Of a stretch of 64,000 bases of DNA, positions 7,777 through 15,855 are shown piece after piece. Position 1 is the stretch's first letter, and each line of letters opens with the position of its first letter. The stretch covers positions 1 through 64,000 of the forward strand of contig NZ_JAGGPP010000034.1 in assembly GCF_018613755.1 (NCBI RefSeq). The letters are read 5' to 3'. This DNA is from Arthrobacter sp. ISL-72 (GTDB taxonomy: Bacteria > Actinomycetota > Actinomycetes > Actinomycetales > Micrococcaceae). A program made the translations under genes and the position numbers. A model generated the notes under the pieces. The model did no database searches and was not told the DNA's origin. It worked only from the letters and a program-made list of their open reading frames with translations.

Positions 7777-9117
7777 CTAGAGGATGCCGAGATTGCGCTG
7801 CAGTTCGTAGGGAGTCACCTGGAGACGGTAGTCCTGCCATTCGGCGCGCTTGTTGCGCAGGAAGTACTCGAACACCTGCTCGCCGAGGATCTGCGGCATG
7901 AGCTCGGAATCCTCCATTGACCTGATGGCGTCGTGGAGGCTGGCGGGCAGCGGGTCGTGGCCCATTGCCCGGCGCTCGGCCGAGCTCAGCGACCAGATGT
8001 CGTCCTCGGCCGCGGCGGGAATGTCGTAGCCCTCTTCGATGCCCTTGAGGCCGGCACCGAGCAGGACGGCGTAGGCGAGGTAGGGGTTGGCTGCGGAGTC
8101 GATGCCGCGGTACTCAATGCGCGCGGACTGGCCCTTGCCCGGCTTGTACAGCGGGACACGCACCAGTGCCGAGCGGTTGTTGTGGCCCCAGCTCAGGTAG
8201 CTGGGGGCCTCGCCGCCGCCCCAGAGCCGCTTGTAGGAGTTCACGAACTGGTTGGTCACGGCGGTGAACTCGGGCGCGTGCTTCAGGATGCCCGCAATAA
8301 ACTGTTTGGCTGTCTTGGACAGCTGGAATTCCGCGCCGGCTTCGTAGAAGGCATTGGTGTCGCCTTCGAAGAGGGAAAAGTGCGTGTGCATTCCCGAGCC
8401 GGGGTGCGCGGTGAACGGTTTCGGCATAAACGTGGCGTAGGTGCCCTGCTGCAGGGCGACCTCCTTGATGACGGTGCGGAACGTCATGATGTTGTCCGCC
8501 GTCTGCAGGGCGTCGGCGTAGCGCAGATCGATCTCGTTCTGGCCGGGACCGGCTTCATGATGGCTGAACTCGACGGAAATGCCCACGGACTCGAGCATGG
8601 TGACGGCGGTGCGCCGGAAATCCTGGGCGACGCCGCCCGGGACGTGGTCAAAGTAGCCGCCCTCGTCGACGGGGATGGGCGAACCGTCCGGGCCGGGCTC
8701 CTGCGACTTCAACAGGTAGAACTCGATCTCGGGGTGCGTGTAGCAGGTGAAGCCCATGTCCGCGGCTTTGGCGAGGGTGCGCTTGAGGACGTTGCGGGGA
8801 TCCGCCGCGGAGGGCTCGCCGTCGGGCGTCAGGATGTCGCAGTACATCCGCGAGGTCTGTTCCGTCTCCCCGCGCCACGGCAGGATCTGGAACGTGGACG
8901 GGTCCGGCTGCGCCAGCATGTCGGATTCAAAGACGCGGGCCAGGCCCTCGATGGCGGAGCCGTCAAAGCCCAGGCCTTCCTCGAAGGCGCCTTCAACCTC
9001 GGCTGGGGCAAGCGCAACAGACTTGAGTGAACCTACGACGTCCGTGAACCAAAGACGCACGAACCGCACGTCGCGCTCTTCGATAGTCCGCAGGACAAAC
9101 TCTTGCTGGCGGTCCAT
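7777..9117 (-). CDS. glnA2: Glutamine synthetase type I, GlnA2-type
   Basis: A second type I glutamine synthetase of 446 residues, shorter than GlnA1 and of the I-alpha-like kind. It has FDGSAIEGLA (51-60), HPEIEFYLLK (128-137), KPFTAHPGSGMHTHFS (233-248) and NNRSALVRVP (313-322). At the place of the GlnA1 adenylylation tyrosine (DKDLYEL) it reads EDDIWSL, with Trp375 instead of Tyr, so GlnE should not modify it here. In M. tuberculosis GlnA2 is a minor, dispensable enzyme. Being first in the glnA2-glnE operon, it may serve partly to set GlnE expression. GGAGAAGAGG precedes the ATG. Confidence 0.95.
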   Translation of the reverse strand: MDRQQEFVLRTIEERDVRFVRLWFTDVVGSLKSVALAPAEVEGAFEEGLGFDGSAIEGLARVFESDMLAQPDPSTFQILPWRGETEQTSRMYCDILTPDGEPSAADPRNVLKRTLAKAADMGFTCYTHPEIEFYLLKSQEPGPDGSPIPVDEGGYFDHVPGGVAQDFRRTAVTMLESVGISVEFSHHEAGPGQNEIDLRYADALQTADNIMTFRTVIKEVALQQGTYATFMPKPFTAHPGSGMHTHFSLFEGDTNAFYEAGAEFQLSKTAKQFIAGILKHAPEFTAVTNQFVNSYKRLWGGGEAPSYLSWGHNNRSALVRVPLYKPGKGQSARIEYRGIDSAANPYLAYAVLLGAGLKGIEEGYDIPAAAEDDIWSLSSAERRAMGHDPLPASLHDAIRSMEDSELMPQILGEQVFEYFLRNKRAEWQDYRLQVTPYELQRNLGIL

Positions 9118-9371
9118 TATGGCCTCTTCTCCGGATCAACATTTTGATGCCCCGGGTCCGTATTCTTAGAGCCGGCGGCAGCTCAAGATTCACTTTACTA
9201 AGCATTCCGGCCGAATGTTGGAGCTGGACCTCCGCGTAACACAGCGTTAACACGCGCACCTGTCCGTTGCGCCGGACAACAGCGCTGCGGTGGGCCCCGG
9301 CGGCCGCGTTTTGTGACGCGATTCACCGGCAGGGGCCCGTCGTCCGGTAGCTAGGACGCACGGTACCGCAC

Positions 9372-9383
9372 TACGCTCTAGCC
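9372..9383 (+). promoter_or_regulatory. -10 element for a leaderless panB mRNA
   Basis: TACGCT (9372-9377) fits TANNNT, and exactly six bases separate it from the ATG at 9384, which puts +1 on the A of the start codon. No Shine-Dalgarno is present. No good -35 is seen. Confidence 0.5.
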
Positions 9384-10322
9384 ATGGCCACAAGCAACAG
9401 CTCCGATTCCAGCATGTCCGCCGAAGTACCTGCTCCCTACGGCACCGGCCCCTCCCGCCCGGGCGTCACGCCGTCGGCGACTACCAGCCAATCGGACACG
9501 ACAAGCCAAACGGACAGCAAGAAGCCGGTGGGGCGCGTGCGGACGCACCACCTGCAGCAGGCCAAAACCAAGGGTGAGCACTTTGCCATGCTCACGGCCT
9601 ACGAACAGTACACCGCCGAGATCTTCGACGAAGCGGGCATCGAGGTGCTCCTGGTCGGCGACTCCGCCTCCAACAACGTCTTCGGAAACGAAACCAGCCT
9701 CCCCGTCACGGTGGACGAACTGCTTCCGCTGTGCCGTGCCGTTGCACGCTCGGCCAAGCGGGCCCTGGTGGTGGCGGACCTTCCGTTCGGAAGCTACGAG
9801 GTTTCAGCAGAGCAAGCCGTGGCCACCGGCGTCCGCTTCCTCAAGGAAGGACTCGCCCATGCCGTGAAGATCGAAGGCGGCAGGTTCTACGCGGACACCG
9901 TCCGGGCCATGGTTCAAGCCGGCATTCCGGTCATGGCGCACATCGGCTTCACACCGCAGAGCGAACATTCCCTGGGCGGTTACCGGGTGCAGGGCCGCGG
10001 CGATGACGCCCAGCGGCTGATTGACGACGCCGTCGCCCTCGCCGATGCCGGTGCCTTCAGCGTGCTGATGGAAATGGTCCCGGCGGCCACGGCCGCGGCG
10101 GTCGACGCCGCCATTGCCGTTCCGACCGTCGGCATCGGTGCCGGCAACGCGACCACCGGCCAGGTGCTGGTCTGGCAGGACATGGCCGGGCTCCGCGGAG
10201 GAAAGATGGCCAAGTTCGTCAAGCAGTACGCCGACCTGCGGACGTCCCTCAGCAGCGCGGCAAAGGCTTATGGCGATGACGTACGCACGGGCCAGTTCCC
10301 GGGGCCGGAGCACTCGTTCTAA
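9384..10322 (+). CDS. panB: 3-methyl-2-oxobutanoate hydroxymethyltransferase
   Basis: First committed step of pantothenate (hence CoA) synthesis: adds a hydroxymethyl group from methylene-tetrahydrofolate to 2-oxoisovalerate, giving ketopantoate. The 312 residues consist of a low-complexity Ser/Thr/Pro-rich extension (1-45) and a TIM-barrel core. The core contains MLTAYEQYTAEIFDEAG, LLVGDSASNNVFG (metal-binding Asp), PFGSYE, HIGFTPQ and VLMEMVP, all PanB signatures. The N-terminal extension is longer than in E. coli but common in actinobacteria. Position downstream of and divergent from glnA2 is as in M. tuberculosis. No other pan genes are in the window. Confidence 0.96.
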   Translation: MATSNSSDSSMSAEVPAPYGTGPSRPGVTPSATTSQSDTTSQTDSKKPVGRVRTHHLQQAKTKGEHFAMLTAYEQYTAEIFDEAGIEVLLVGDSASNNVFGNETSLPVTVDELLPLCRAVARSAKRALVVADLPFGSYEVSAEQAVATGVRFLKEGLAHAVKIEGGRFYADTVRAMVQAGIPVMAHIGFTPQSEHSLGGYRVQGRGDDAQRLIDDAVALADAGAFSVLMEMVPAATAAAVDAAIAVPTVGIGAGNATTGQVLVWQDMAGLRGGKMAKFVKQYADLRTSLSSAAKAYGDDVRTGQFPGPEHSF

Positions 10323-10359
10323 GCAGGCCTAAGCAGGCGCCGGATCATCCATGGATGAT
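10320..10359 (+). repeat. 10-bp tandem duplication over the panB stop, then a hairpin
   Basis: TAAGCAGGCC (10320-10329) is followed directly by TAAGCAGGCG (10330-10339); the first TAA is the panB stop. Next comes ATCATCC-AT-GGATGAT (10344-10359), a perfect palindrome that could end transcription of panB and of the convergent small gene, though it has no T-run. Confidence 0.6.
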
Positions 10360-10370
10360 TCGGGCCGCAC

Positions 10371-10535
10371 CTAGTCTTCGTCGTCCTTTTCCCATGCCTC
10401 GTTGCGTGCTTTGACCTTCTCCAGCGCATGCTCGGCGTCGGTACGTGTTTTGTACGGTCCGATGAGCTGGGTCCAGTCGGACAGGGCGTCTTCTTCAACC
10501 TCGTGGGTTTTGACGTTGTACCAATACTCGGTCAT
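10371..10535 (-). CDS. Small SPOR-like protein
   Basis: A 54-residue acidic protein beginning MTEYWYNVKTHEVEED and containing IGPYKTRTDAEHALEKVKARN, which resembles the second half of a SPOR domain (GPY.t...A...l). The ATG at 10535 is chosen because AGGAG lies just upstream (antisense 10542-10546); the frame is open further but the extra residues look non-coding. Such small proteins are common next to map in Micrococcales. SPOR domains bind glycan strands stripped of stem peptides at septa, but this protein has no signal peptide or membrane segment, so that role is doubtful. Confidence 0.7.
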   Translation of the reverse strand: MTEYWYNVKTHEVEEDALSDWTQLIGPYKTRTDAEHALEKVKARNEAWEKDDED

Positions 10536-10648
10536 TGCTTCTCCTCGCATCGTGGCGGCGCGTGCCCGGGCGGGAGTGATCCACGTAACGTAAAGCTCCA
10601 TCGGGTTCCGATCCGGCTGTCCGTTACATGGGCTTCCACACCGCCTTA

Positions 10649-10660
10649 TATGATCAATCT
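10649..10660 (+). promoter_or_regulatory. -10 element for a leaderless map mRNA
   Basis: TATGAT (10649-10654) is a near-perfect -10. It ends six bases before the ATG at 10661, so transcription should begin on the start codon. This decides the start: the in-frame ATG at 10628 lies upstream of the promoter. Confidence 0.6.
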
Positions 10661-11539
10661 ATGCCTTCTCTCGCCTCGACTGCACCCACCGGCACACTGG
10701 TCCCTGGAACCGTCAGCCCGCGACTGCCCGTTCCGGCATCGGTTCCGCGTCCCGAGTATGTAGGCAAGCCGGGGCCGGAGAAATTCACCGGCTCGGAAGT
10801 GAAGTCCGCGGAAACCATCGAGAAGATCAGGATCGCCAGCCAGATCGCGGCGCAGGCCATTGTGGAGGTCGGCAAGCACATCGAGCCGGGCGTCACCACG
10901 GACCAGCTCGACAGGATCGGCCACGAGTTCCTTCTGGACCACAACGCCTATCCCTCAACACTGGGCTACCGGGGCTTCCCCAAGTCGCTGTGCTCCTCGC
11001 TGAACGAAGTGATCTGTCACGGAATACCGGACAGCACCGTGGTCCAGGACGGTGACATCCTTAATATCGACATCACCGCCTTCATCGGCGGCGTCCACGG
11101 TGACACCAACTTCACATTCCTGGTGGGCGACGTCGACGAAGAGTCCCGGCTGCTGGTGGAACGCACCAGGGAATCGCTGAGCCGTGCCATTAAAGCAGTT
11201 GCTCCCGGACGCGAAATAAACGTCATCGGCCGCGCCATCCAGTCCTACGCCAAGCGTTTCGGCTACGGTGTTGTCCGGGATTTCACGGGACACGGTGTGG
11301 GCGAGGCGTTTCACACCGGCCTGATCATTCCGCATTACGATGCGGCTCCGGCCTACAACACGGTCATGGAGACCGGGATGGTCTTCACCATCGAGCCCAT
11401 GCTGACGCTGGGCACGGTTGAGTGGGACATGTGGGCCGACGAGTGGACCGTGGTGACACGGGATCGCAAACGCACCGCCCAGTTCGAGCACACCCTGCTG
11501 GTCACAGAGTCCGGCGCCGAGATCCTGACGCTTCCCTGA
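10661..11539 (+). CDS. map: Type I methionine aminopeptidase
   Basis: Removes the initiator methionine from nascent proteins. The 292 residues comprise a Pro-rich N-terminal extension of about 40 residues, as in mycobacterial MapB (MetAP1c), and a pita-bread-fold core. The metal ligands are visible: Asp137 (NIDITAF), Asp148 (HGDTN), His211 (GHGVG), Glu245 (TIEPM) and Glu276 (QFEHT). His120 of ICHGIPD is the substrate-binding histidine. Only this copy is in the window. The start at 10661 is favoured by the -10 element placed for a leaderless transcript. Confidence 0.96.
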   Translation: MPSLASTAPTGTLVPGTVSPRLPVPASVPRPEYVGKPGPEKFTGSEVKSAETIEKIRIASQIAAQAIVEVGKHIEPGVTTDQLDRIGHEFLLDHNAYPSTLGYRGFPKSLCSSLNEVICHGIPDSTVVQDGDILNIDITAFIGGVHGDTNFTFLVGDVDEESRLLVERTRESLSRAIKAVAPGREINVIGRAIQSYAKRFGYGVVRDFTGHGVGEAFHTGLIIPHYDAAPAYNTVMETGMVFTIEPMLTLGTVEWDMWADEWTVVTRDRKRTAQFEHTLLVTESGAEILTLP

Positions 11540-11610
11540 TTTCCCGCCCGGCCCCACCGGGATTTTTATCACCCTGCCCATTTCCCGCCCACAGCACGAA
11601 CGGAATCACA

Positions 11611-12414
11611 TTGGCCAAGAAGGACGACAAGTCAACCAAGAACGCACCGCTGATCGGCATTGATATTGGCGGCACCGGAATCAAGGGCGGCATCGTCGAC
11701 CTCAAAAAAGGCAAGCTCGTGGGCGACCGCTTCCGCGTTCCCACCCCGCAGCCGGCCACTCCGGAGTCCGTTGCCGAAACGGTGGCCGCTGTCGTCGAGG
11801 AGCTCAACGCACGGCCGGACGCTCCAGCCTTCGATTCCCCGATCGGAGTGACCTTCCCGGGCATCATTCAGCACGGTGTGGTTCACTCGGCAGCCAACGT
11901 CGACAAGTCCTGGCTCAACACGGACATCGACACCCTCCTGACGAAGCGCCTGGGCCGTCCAGTGGAGGTCATCAACGACGCCGATGCCGCCGGCCTCGCC
12001 GAAGCCCGCTACGGCGCCGGTGAGGGAGTCTCCGGGACGGTCCTGGTGATCACGCTCGGCACCGGCATCGGTTCGGCCTTCATCTTCAACGGCAAGCTCG
12101 TGCCGAACGCGGAACTCGGGCACCTCGAGATCGACGGCTTCGACGCCGAGAGCAAGGCTTCGGCGGTTGCCCGCGAACGTGACGGCCTGAGCTGGACGGA
12201 ATACAGCGTGCTCCTGCAGCGCTACTTCTCCCACGTCGAGTTCCTGTTCTCCCCCGAACTGTTCATCGTCGGCGGCGGCATCTCGAAGCGCGCGGACGAG
12301 TACCTGCCGCACATGAAGCTGCGTACGCGGATCGTTCCGGCCGAGCTCAAGAACGACGCCGGCATTGTCGGTGCCGCGATCGAGGTCGCGCTGACGCACA
12401 AACTGGCCAAGTAG
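11611..12414 (+). CDS. ppgK: Polyphosphate (ATP) glucokinase, glucomannokinase-like
   Basis: Phosphorylates glucose with inorganic polyphosphate or ATP, feeding glycolysis. It is a ROK-fold kinase with the phosphate loop GIDIGGTGIKGG (16-27), the catalytic ND-ADAAG motif, and ITLGTGIGSAFIFNG. The CxCGxxGCxE zinc motif of ordinary ROK glucokinases is missing, as expected for PpgK. From the TTG at 11611 (GGA seven bases upstream) it is 267 residues, the length I recall for the Arthrobacter polyphosphate/ATP glucomannokinase, so mannose may also be used. The frame extends further upstream but without family similarity. A conventional ROK glucokinase is at 53573-54664. Confidence 0.9.
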   Translation: MAKKDDKSTKNAPLIGIDIGGTGIKGGIVDLKKGKLVGDRFRVPTPQPATPESVAETVAAVVEELNARPDAPAFDSPIGVTFPGIIQHGVVHSAANVDKSWLNTDIDTLLTKRLGRPVEVINDADAAGLAEARYGAGEGVSGTVLVITLGTGIGSAFIFNGKLVPNAELGHLEIDGFDAESKASAVARERDGLSWTEYSVLLQRYFSHVEFLFSPELFIVGGGISKRADEYLPHMKLRTRIVPAELKNDAGIVGAAIEVALTHKLAK

Positions 12415-12415
12415 C

Positions 12416-12448
12416 AGGAACGGCCGGCGGTGACCGCCGGCCGTTCCT
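12416..12448. terminator. Bidirectional terminator between ppgK and nrdR
   Basis: A 16-bp perfect inverted repeat, AGGAACGGCCGGCGGT (12416-12431) and ACCGCCGGCCGTTCCT (12433-12448), starting right after the ppgK stop. There is no T-run. It can serve both convergent genes. Confidence 0.8.
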
Positions 12449-12502
12449 CGGACTTGGTGCCGGTGGCGGCCTCGGCTTCCCCTCCGCTGCCACCACCGGA
12501 GT

Positions 12503-13000
12503 CTAGAGCGGGCTCTTCTCGGAGTTCTGGCCCTTGGCCGCTTTGGCTTCCACTTCCGCCTCATGGCGAAGGATGGAAATTGCCGTCTCAAAATCCTCGA
12601 GCGACTCGAACGCCTGGTACACGCTTGCGAAGCGCAGGTAAGCCACTTCATCCAGTTTCTGGAGCGGGCTGAGAATGGCAAGGCCCACTTCATGGGCATC
12701 GATTTCGGCAGCGCCGGACGCTCGGATTGTTTCCTCGACCTCCTGCGCCAGCATCGCGAGGTCGTCCTCGGTCACAGGGCGGCCCTGGCATGCTTTGCGG
12801 ACGCCGTTGATTACTTTGCTCCGGCTGAAAGGCTCGCCTACGCCCGACCTCTTAATGACGGAGAGGCTGGTGGTTTCCACGGTCGTGAAGCGGCGGCCGC
12901 ATTCGGGGCACTGCCGGCGACGGCGGATGGCCGAACCGTCGTCGGCCATCCGGCTGTCCACGACGCGGGAATCAGGGTTGCGGCAGAACGGGCAATGCAC
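12503..13000 (-). CDS. nrdR: Transcriptional repressor NrdR
   Basis: Represses ribonucleotide reductase genes when dATP is high. The 165 residues begin VHCPFC (GTG start with GGGGAAGGAAAC upstream). The zinc ribbon uses Cys3, Cys6, Cys31 and Cys34, followed by RRRRQCPECGRRFTTVE and an ATP-cone domain (about 45-140). The frame extends nine codons further upstream, but the zinc ribbon normally starts within three residues of the N-terminus, so the GTG at 13000 is chosen. Two NrdR-box-like palindromes in its own promoter point to autoregulation. No ribonucleotide reductase gene is in the window. The gene follows hisD by 107 bp. Confidence 0.97.
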   Translation of the reverse strand: MHCPFCRNPDSRVVDSRMADDGSAIRRRRQCPECGRRFTTVETTSLSVIKRSGVGEPFSRSKVINGVRKACQGRPVTEDDLAMLAQEVEETIRASGAAEIDAHEVGLAILSPLQKLDEVAYLRFASVYQAFESLEDFETAISILRHEAEVEAKAAKGQNSEKSPL

Positions 13001-13053
13001 GTTGTTTCCTTCCCCTGGCCGGAACACTGGCCGGAATACATTTTTCCAACCTC

Positions 13054-13105
13054 AGTTTACGACTACATGTAGCCGAATAACAATCCTGTAATTACTACAT
13101 GTAGT
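13054..13105 (-). promoter_or_regulatory. nrdR promoter with two NrdR-box-like palindromes
   Basis: The palindrome CTACATGTAG occurs at 13063-13072 and 13095-13104, centres 32 bp apart, about three helical turns. It fits the core of the NrdR box (CwAtATaTwG) at eight of ten positions. On the minus strand TTGTTA (13083-13078) and TAAACT (13059-13054) form a plausible -35/-10 with an 18-bp spacer that contains the proximal palindrome. The paired, in-phase arrangement is the hallmark of NrdR sites. Confidence 0.65.
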
Positions 13106-13107
13106 GG

Positions 13108-14484
13108 TCAGTCGTTTCCGGCGAAGCGGGCCGTCACAGCTTCACCGTGGGCCGGCAGGTCCTCGGCCCCGGCGAGGCTGACGATGTGCCCGCTGACTTT
13201 TTCGAGCGCCGGCTTGCTGTAGTTGACCACCTGGATGGCACGAAGGAACGTTGTCACGTTCAAGCCTGACGAGAAGGCGGCCGTGCCGCTGGTGGGCAGC
13301 ACGTGGTTGGACCCGGCGCAGTAGTCCCCCAGGCTGACGGGGCTGTAGTCACCCACGAAGATCGCCCCCGCGTTGCGGATCCGGGCCGCTACAGCCGGCG
13401 CGTCGGCTGTCATGATCTCCAGGTGCTCCGCGGCGTAGGCATCGCACGCTGCGATTCCCTGTTCCAGGTCGTCCACCAGCACCACGCCGGACTGCGGGCC
13501 GGACAGCGCCTCCTTCACCCGCGCGGAGTGCTTGGTCAGGCCAGCCTGCACGTCGAGCTCGGCCCGCACGGCCTCGGCGAGGTCCACTGAATCCGTGATG
13601 AGAACGGACGCCGCCTTCGGATCGTGTTCAGCCTGGCTGATGAGGTCGGCGGCCACGAGCGACGGGCGGGCGCTGCTGTCCGCAAGGATGGCAATCTCCG
13701 TGGTGCCGGCCTCGGAATCGATGCCGACAACACCCTTGACCAGACGCTTCGCGGTGGAGACAAAGATGTTCCCGGGTCCGGTTACGACATCCACCGGTTC
13801 CAGGGCTTCATCCGGATCCGCCGCGGGAACACCGTAGGCGAAGGCCGCGATGGCCTGGGCGCCCCCGATGGCGTAGACCTCGTCGATGCCCAGCAGGGCC
13901 GCCGCGGCCAGGATGGTGGGGTGCGGAAGTCCCCCAAAGTCTTTTTGGGGCGGCGACGCCAAGGCAATGGAAGCCACGCCGGCGGCCAGCGCCGGGACAA
14001 CGTTCATGACGACCGACGACGGGTAGACCGCCAGCCCGCCCGGGACGTACAGCCCGACGCGGCTCACGGGCACCCAGTTCTGGCTGACGACGGCGCCCTC
14101 GCCGAGTTCGACGTCGATGTTGGCCGGCCGCTGGCCGTCGGCGAACCTGCGCGCGCGGCTGATGGATTCCTCCAAGGCGGCCCGCACCCCGGGATCCAGG
14201 TTTTCCAGCGCCGCGCGCAGCGCGTCGCCGGGCACCCTCGGGTGTTCCTGCTCGACGCCGTCGAACGCCCTCGCAAACTCGCTCAGCGCCGCGAAGCCGC
14301 GGGAGCGGACGGCCGTGATGATGTCGGTAACCTTCTGCTCGGCATCGGCAACGGTCTGGTGCCGGGCACGGGGCACCGCGGCGCGGAGCCCGGCCAGGGA
14401 GAGCCGCTGGCCGCGCAGATCAATGGTGCGGTAGCTGATGGCCGGGTCGGTGTTCTGGGCGGGGCTGTCCGAAGAAATGGTCAC
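13108..14484 (-). CDS. hisD: Histidinol dehydrogenase
   Basis: Last two steps of histidine synthesis: zinc-dependent, NAD-linked oxidation of L-histidinol to L-histidine. It is 458 residues, slightly longer than usual because of a 20-residue N-terminal tail. Signatures include VPGGLAVYPSSVVMNVVPALAAGV, the GGAQAIAAFAYG stretch, DVVTGPGN.FV and the SAEQEH-like segment DLISQAEHDPKA. The catalytic Glu-His region is present in AEHLEIMT. The start is GTG. In many actinobacteria hisD heads a his operon, but here the next gene is nrdR and no other his gene is present, so the operon is split. Confidence 0.97.
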   Translation of the reverse strand: MTISSDSPAQNTDPAISYRTIDLRGQRLSLAGLRAAVPRARHQTVADAEQKVTDIITAVRSRGFAALSEFARAFDGVEQEHPRVPGDALRAALENLDPGVRAALEESISRARRFADGQRPANIDVELGEGAVVSQNWVPVSRVGLYVPGGLAVYPSSVVMNVVPALAAGVASIALASPPQKDFGGLPHPTILAAAALLGIDEVYAIGGAQAIAAFAYGVPAADPDEALEPVDVVTGPGNIFVSTAKRLVKGVVGIDSEAGTTEIAILADSSARPSLVAADLISQAEHDPKAASVLITDSVDLAEAVRAELDVQAGLTKHSARVKEALSGPQSGVVLVDDLEQGIAACDAYAAEHLEIMTADAPAVAARIRNAGAIFVGDYSPVSLGDYCAGSNHVLPTSGTAAFSSGLNVTTFLRAIQVVNYSKPALEKVSGHIVSLAGAEDLPAHGEAVTARFAGND

Positions 14485-14551
14485 CAGCCCATTTTACGTG
14501 CCGCACGGAGCGCTTCTTTCCGTGTTAAGCCAGCGCCTGGTCCGCCGGGGC

Positions 14552-15196
14552 CTAGCCGTCGTGTGACGGCGGCGTGCCCAGGAGGCTGAGCAGGTTCACC
14601 ACGAAGACCGCTATGGCCACGGCTGCCGGCCAGACCGCCAGCACAGCGAAGGCACGGAGCGAGAACGCAATGCTGGCATTCGGGGCGGTGTCCTCCGCTG
14701 CACCCCACCATTGGCCTGCCAGCATGCCGGCCTGCCAAGCAACAACGGCGCCCACGGCTCCGGCAGCCACAGCGAGGACCACCGTTCGGGGCGCCACAGC
14801 GCCGCTTCGCTTTCCGTTGAGCAGGAACCCCGTCAGGCATCCCGCCAGCAGGAACAGGCCGGCAAGGACCAGGTCCCGGGGAAGCCAGCCCTCCGGGTTC
14901 GTACCGGTAGCCAGGGCGGGGTCGCCGCTTAAAAGGTTCTGTCCGCCCGGGGCAAGCAGCCACCAAAGAAGCCCCACCGGGATCCCTGCCGCGGCAATGA
15001 CCGCCAGTGCCCGCCACGGTGCCCGGTGGCCGTCCCCGTGGTGTGGTTTGCCCTCCGTCAACGCCTCGGATCGCTGGCTTCCCGGCGCTGTATCCCCGTC
15101 AGCGCGGTAAAGTTCACCATAGGCGGGAATGCGTCCGGCGGCCGCGGAAGGCTTCGGATTCTGCGGAACCGGGCCGGCGCCTGATGGCTGTGTCAT
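14552..15196 (-). CDS. Four-helix membrane protein of unknown function
   Basis: A 214-residue protein with a Pro/Gly-rich, weakly charged cytoplasmic segment (1-60) and four hydrophobic helices at about 61-82, 108-126, 138-160 and 183-207. I do not recognise a catalytic motif. The layout resembles small actinobacterial membrane proteins often found near hisD/dnaE. It lies 67 bp upstream of hisD on the same strand and could be cotranscribed. It has an ATG start, and a gap of about 140 bp separates it from the divergent flavin reductase gene. Confidence 0.7.
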   Translation of the reverse strand: MTQPSGAGPVPQNPKPSAAAGRIPAYGELYRADGDTAPGSQRSEALTEGKPHHGDGHRAPWRALAVIAAAGIPVGLLWWLLAPGGQNLLSGDPALATGTNPEGWLPRDLVLAGLFLLAGCLTGFLLNGKRSGAVAPRTVVLAVAAGAVGAVVAWQAGMLAGQWWGAAEDTAPNASIAFSLRAFAVLAVWPAAVAIAVFVVNLLSLLGTPPSHDG

Positions 15197-15335
15197 GAAA
15201 CAAACATTAACAAACGTTCACCGGCGTCAAACAAATGACGCAGCAGGTAACCATGTCACCGGCAGCGCAGGACGCCCCATACGCTGGCAGGCAGGACCCA
15301 ACCAGGATCAGGTTTCAGCAGGGAGTTAGAGCACA

Positions 15336-15836
15336 GTGACCTCAGACAACGCAGCCTTCGAAGGCACGTTCAAGGAGATGTTCCGCCGGCATGCGGCCGG
15401 CGTGGCAATTATCACGGTGAACTATAACGGCACCCCGTTCGGATTCACGGCCACGTCGGTGGCCTCATTGTCGGCCCAGCCGCCCCGCTTCACCTTCAAC
15501 ATGGCCCGCAGCTCGAGTTCATGGCCCGCCGTGGCAAACACCACGCACATCGGCGTGCACATGCTGGGGCTGGACAACCAGGAACTCGCTGACCGCTTCG
15601 CCCGCACCAAGAACCGTTTCGAGGGCGATCACTGGGCACTCGGACCCCACGACGTGCCCATCCTCAAAGACGTGGCCGGCTGGCTGATCGGCAAAATCCA
15701 GATGCGCCTGTCTTTTGAGAACAACGCCGTCGTGGTGGTGGAGGTCGTGGAAGGCGAGGTGGGCGAGGACGGCACGCCGCTCCTGTACCACTCCGGCTCC
15801 TACAGCCAGCCCGTCCCCCTCGATTACGAAATCTGA
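15336..15836 (+). CDS. Flavin reductase family (FMN-binding split barrel) protein
   Basis: A 166-residue protein with the flavin-reductase-like domain: FKEMFRRHAAGVAIITV, the GFTATSVASLSAQPPRFTFNM flavin-binding segment, and HMLGLDNQELADRFA, all typical of the small reductases that supply reduced FMN or FAD to two-component monooxygenases. No partner oxygenase is near, so the client is unknown. The GTG start has GGGAG ten bases upstream. It is convergent with dnaE, with only 19 bp between the two stop codons and no visible terminator there. Confidence 0.88.
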   Translation: MTSDNAAFEGTFKEMFRRHAAGVAIITVNYNGTPFGFTATSVASLSAQPPRFTFNMARSSSSWPAVANTTHIGVHMLGLDNQELADRFARTKNRFEGDHWALGPHDVPILKDVAGWLIGKIQMRLSFENNAVVVVEVVEGEVGEDGTPLLYHSGSYSQPVPLDYEI

Positions 15837-15855
15837 GGACCGGACCCTGCCGGGG

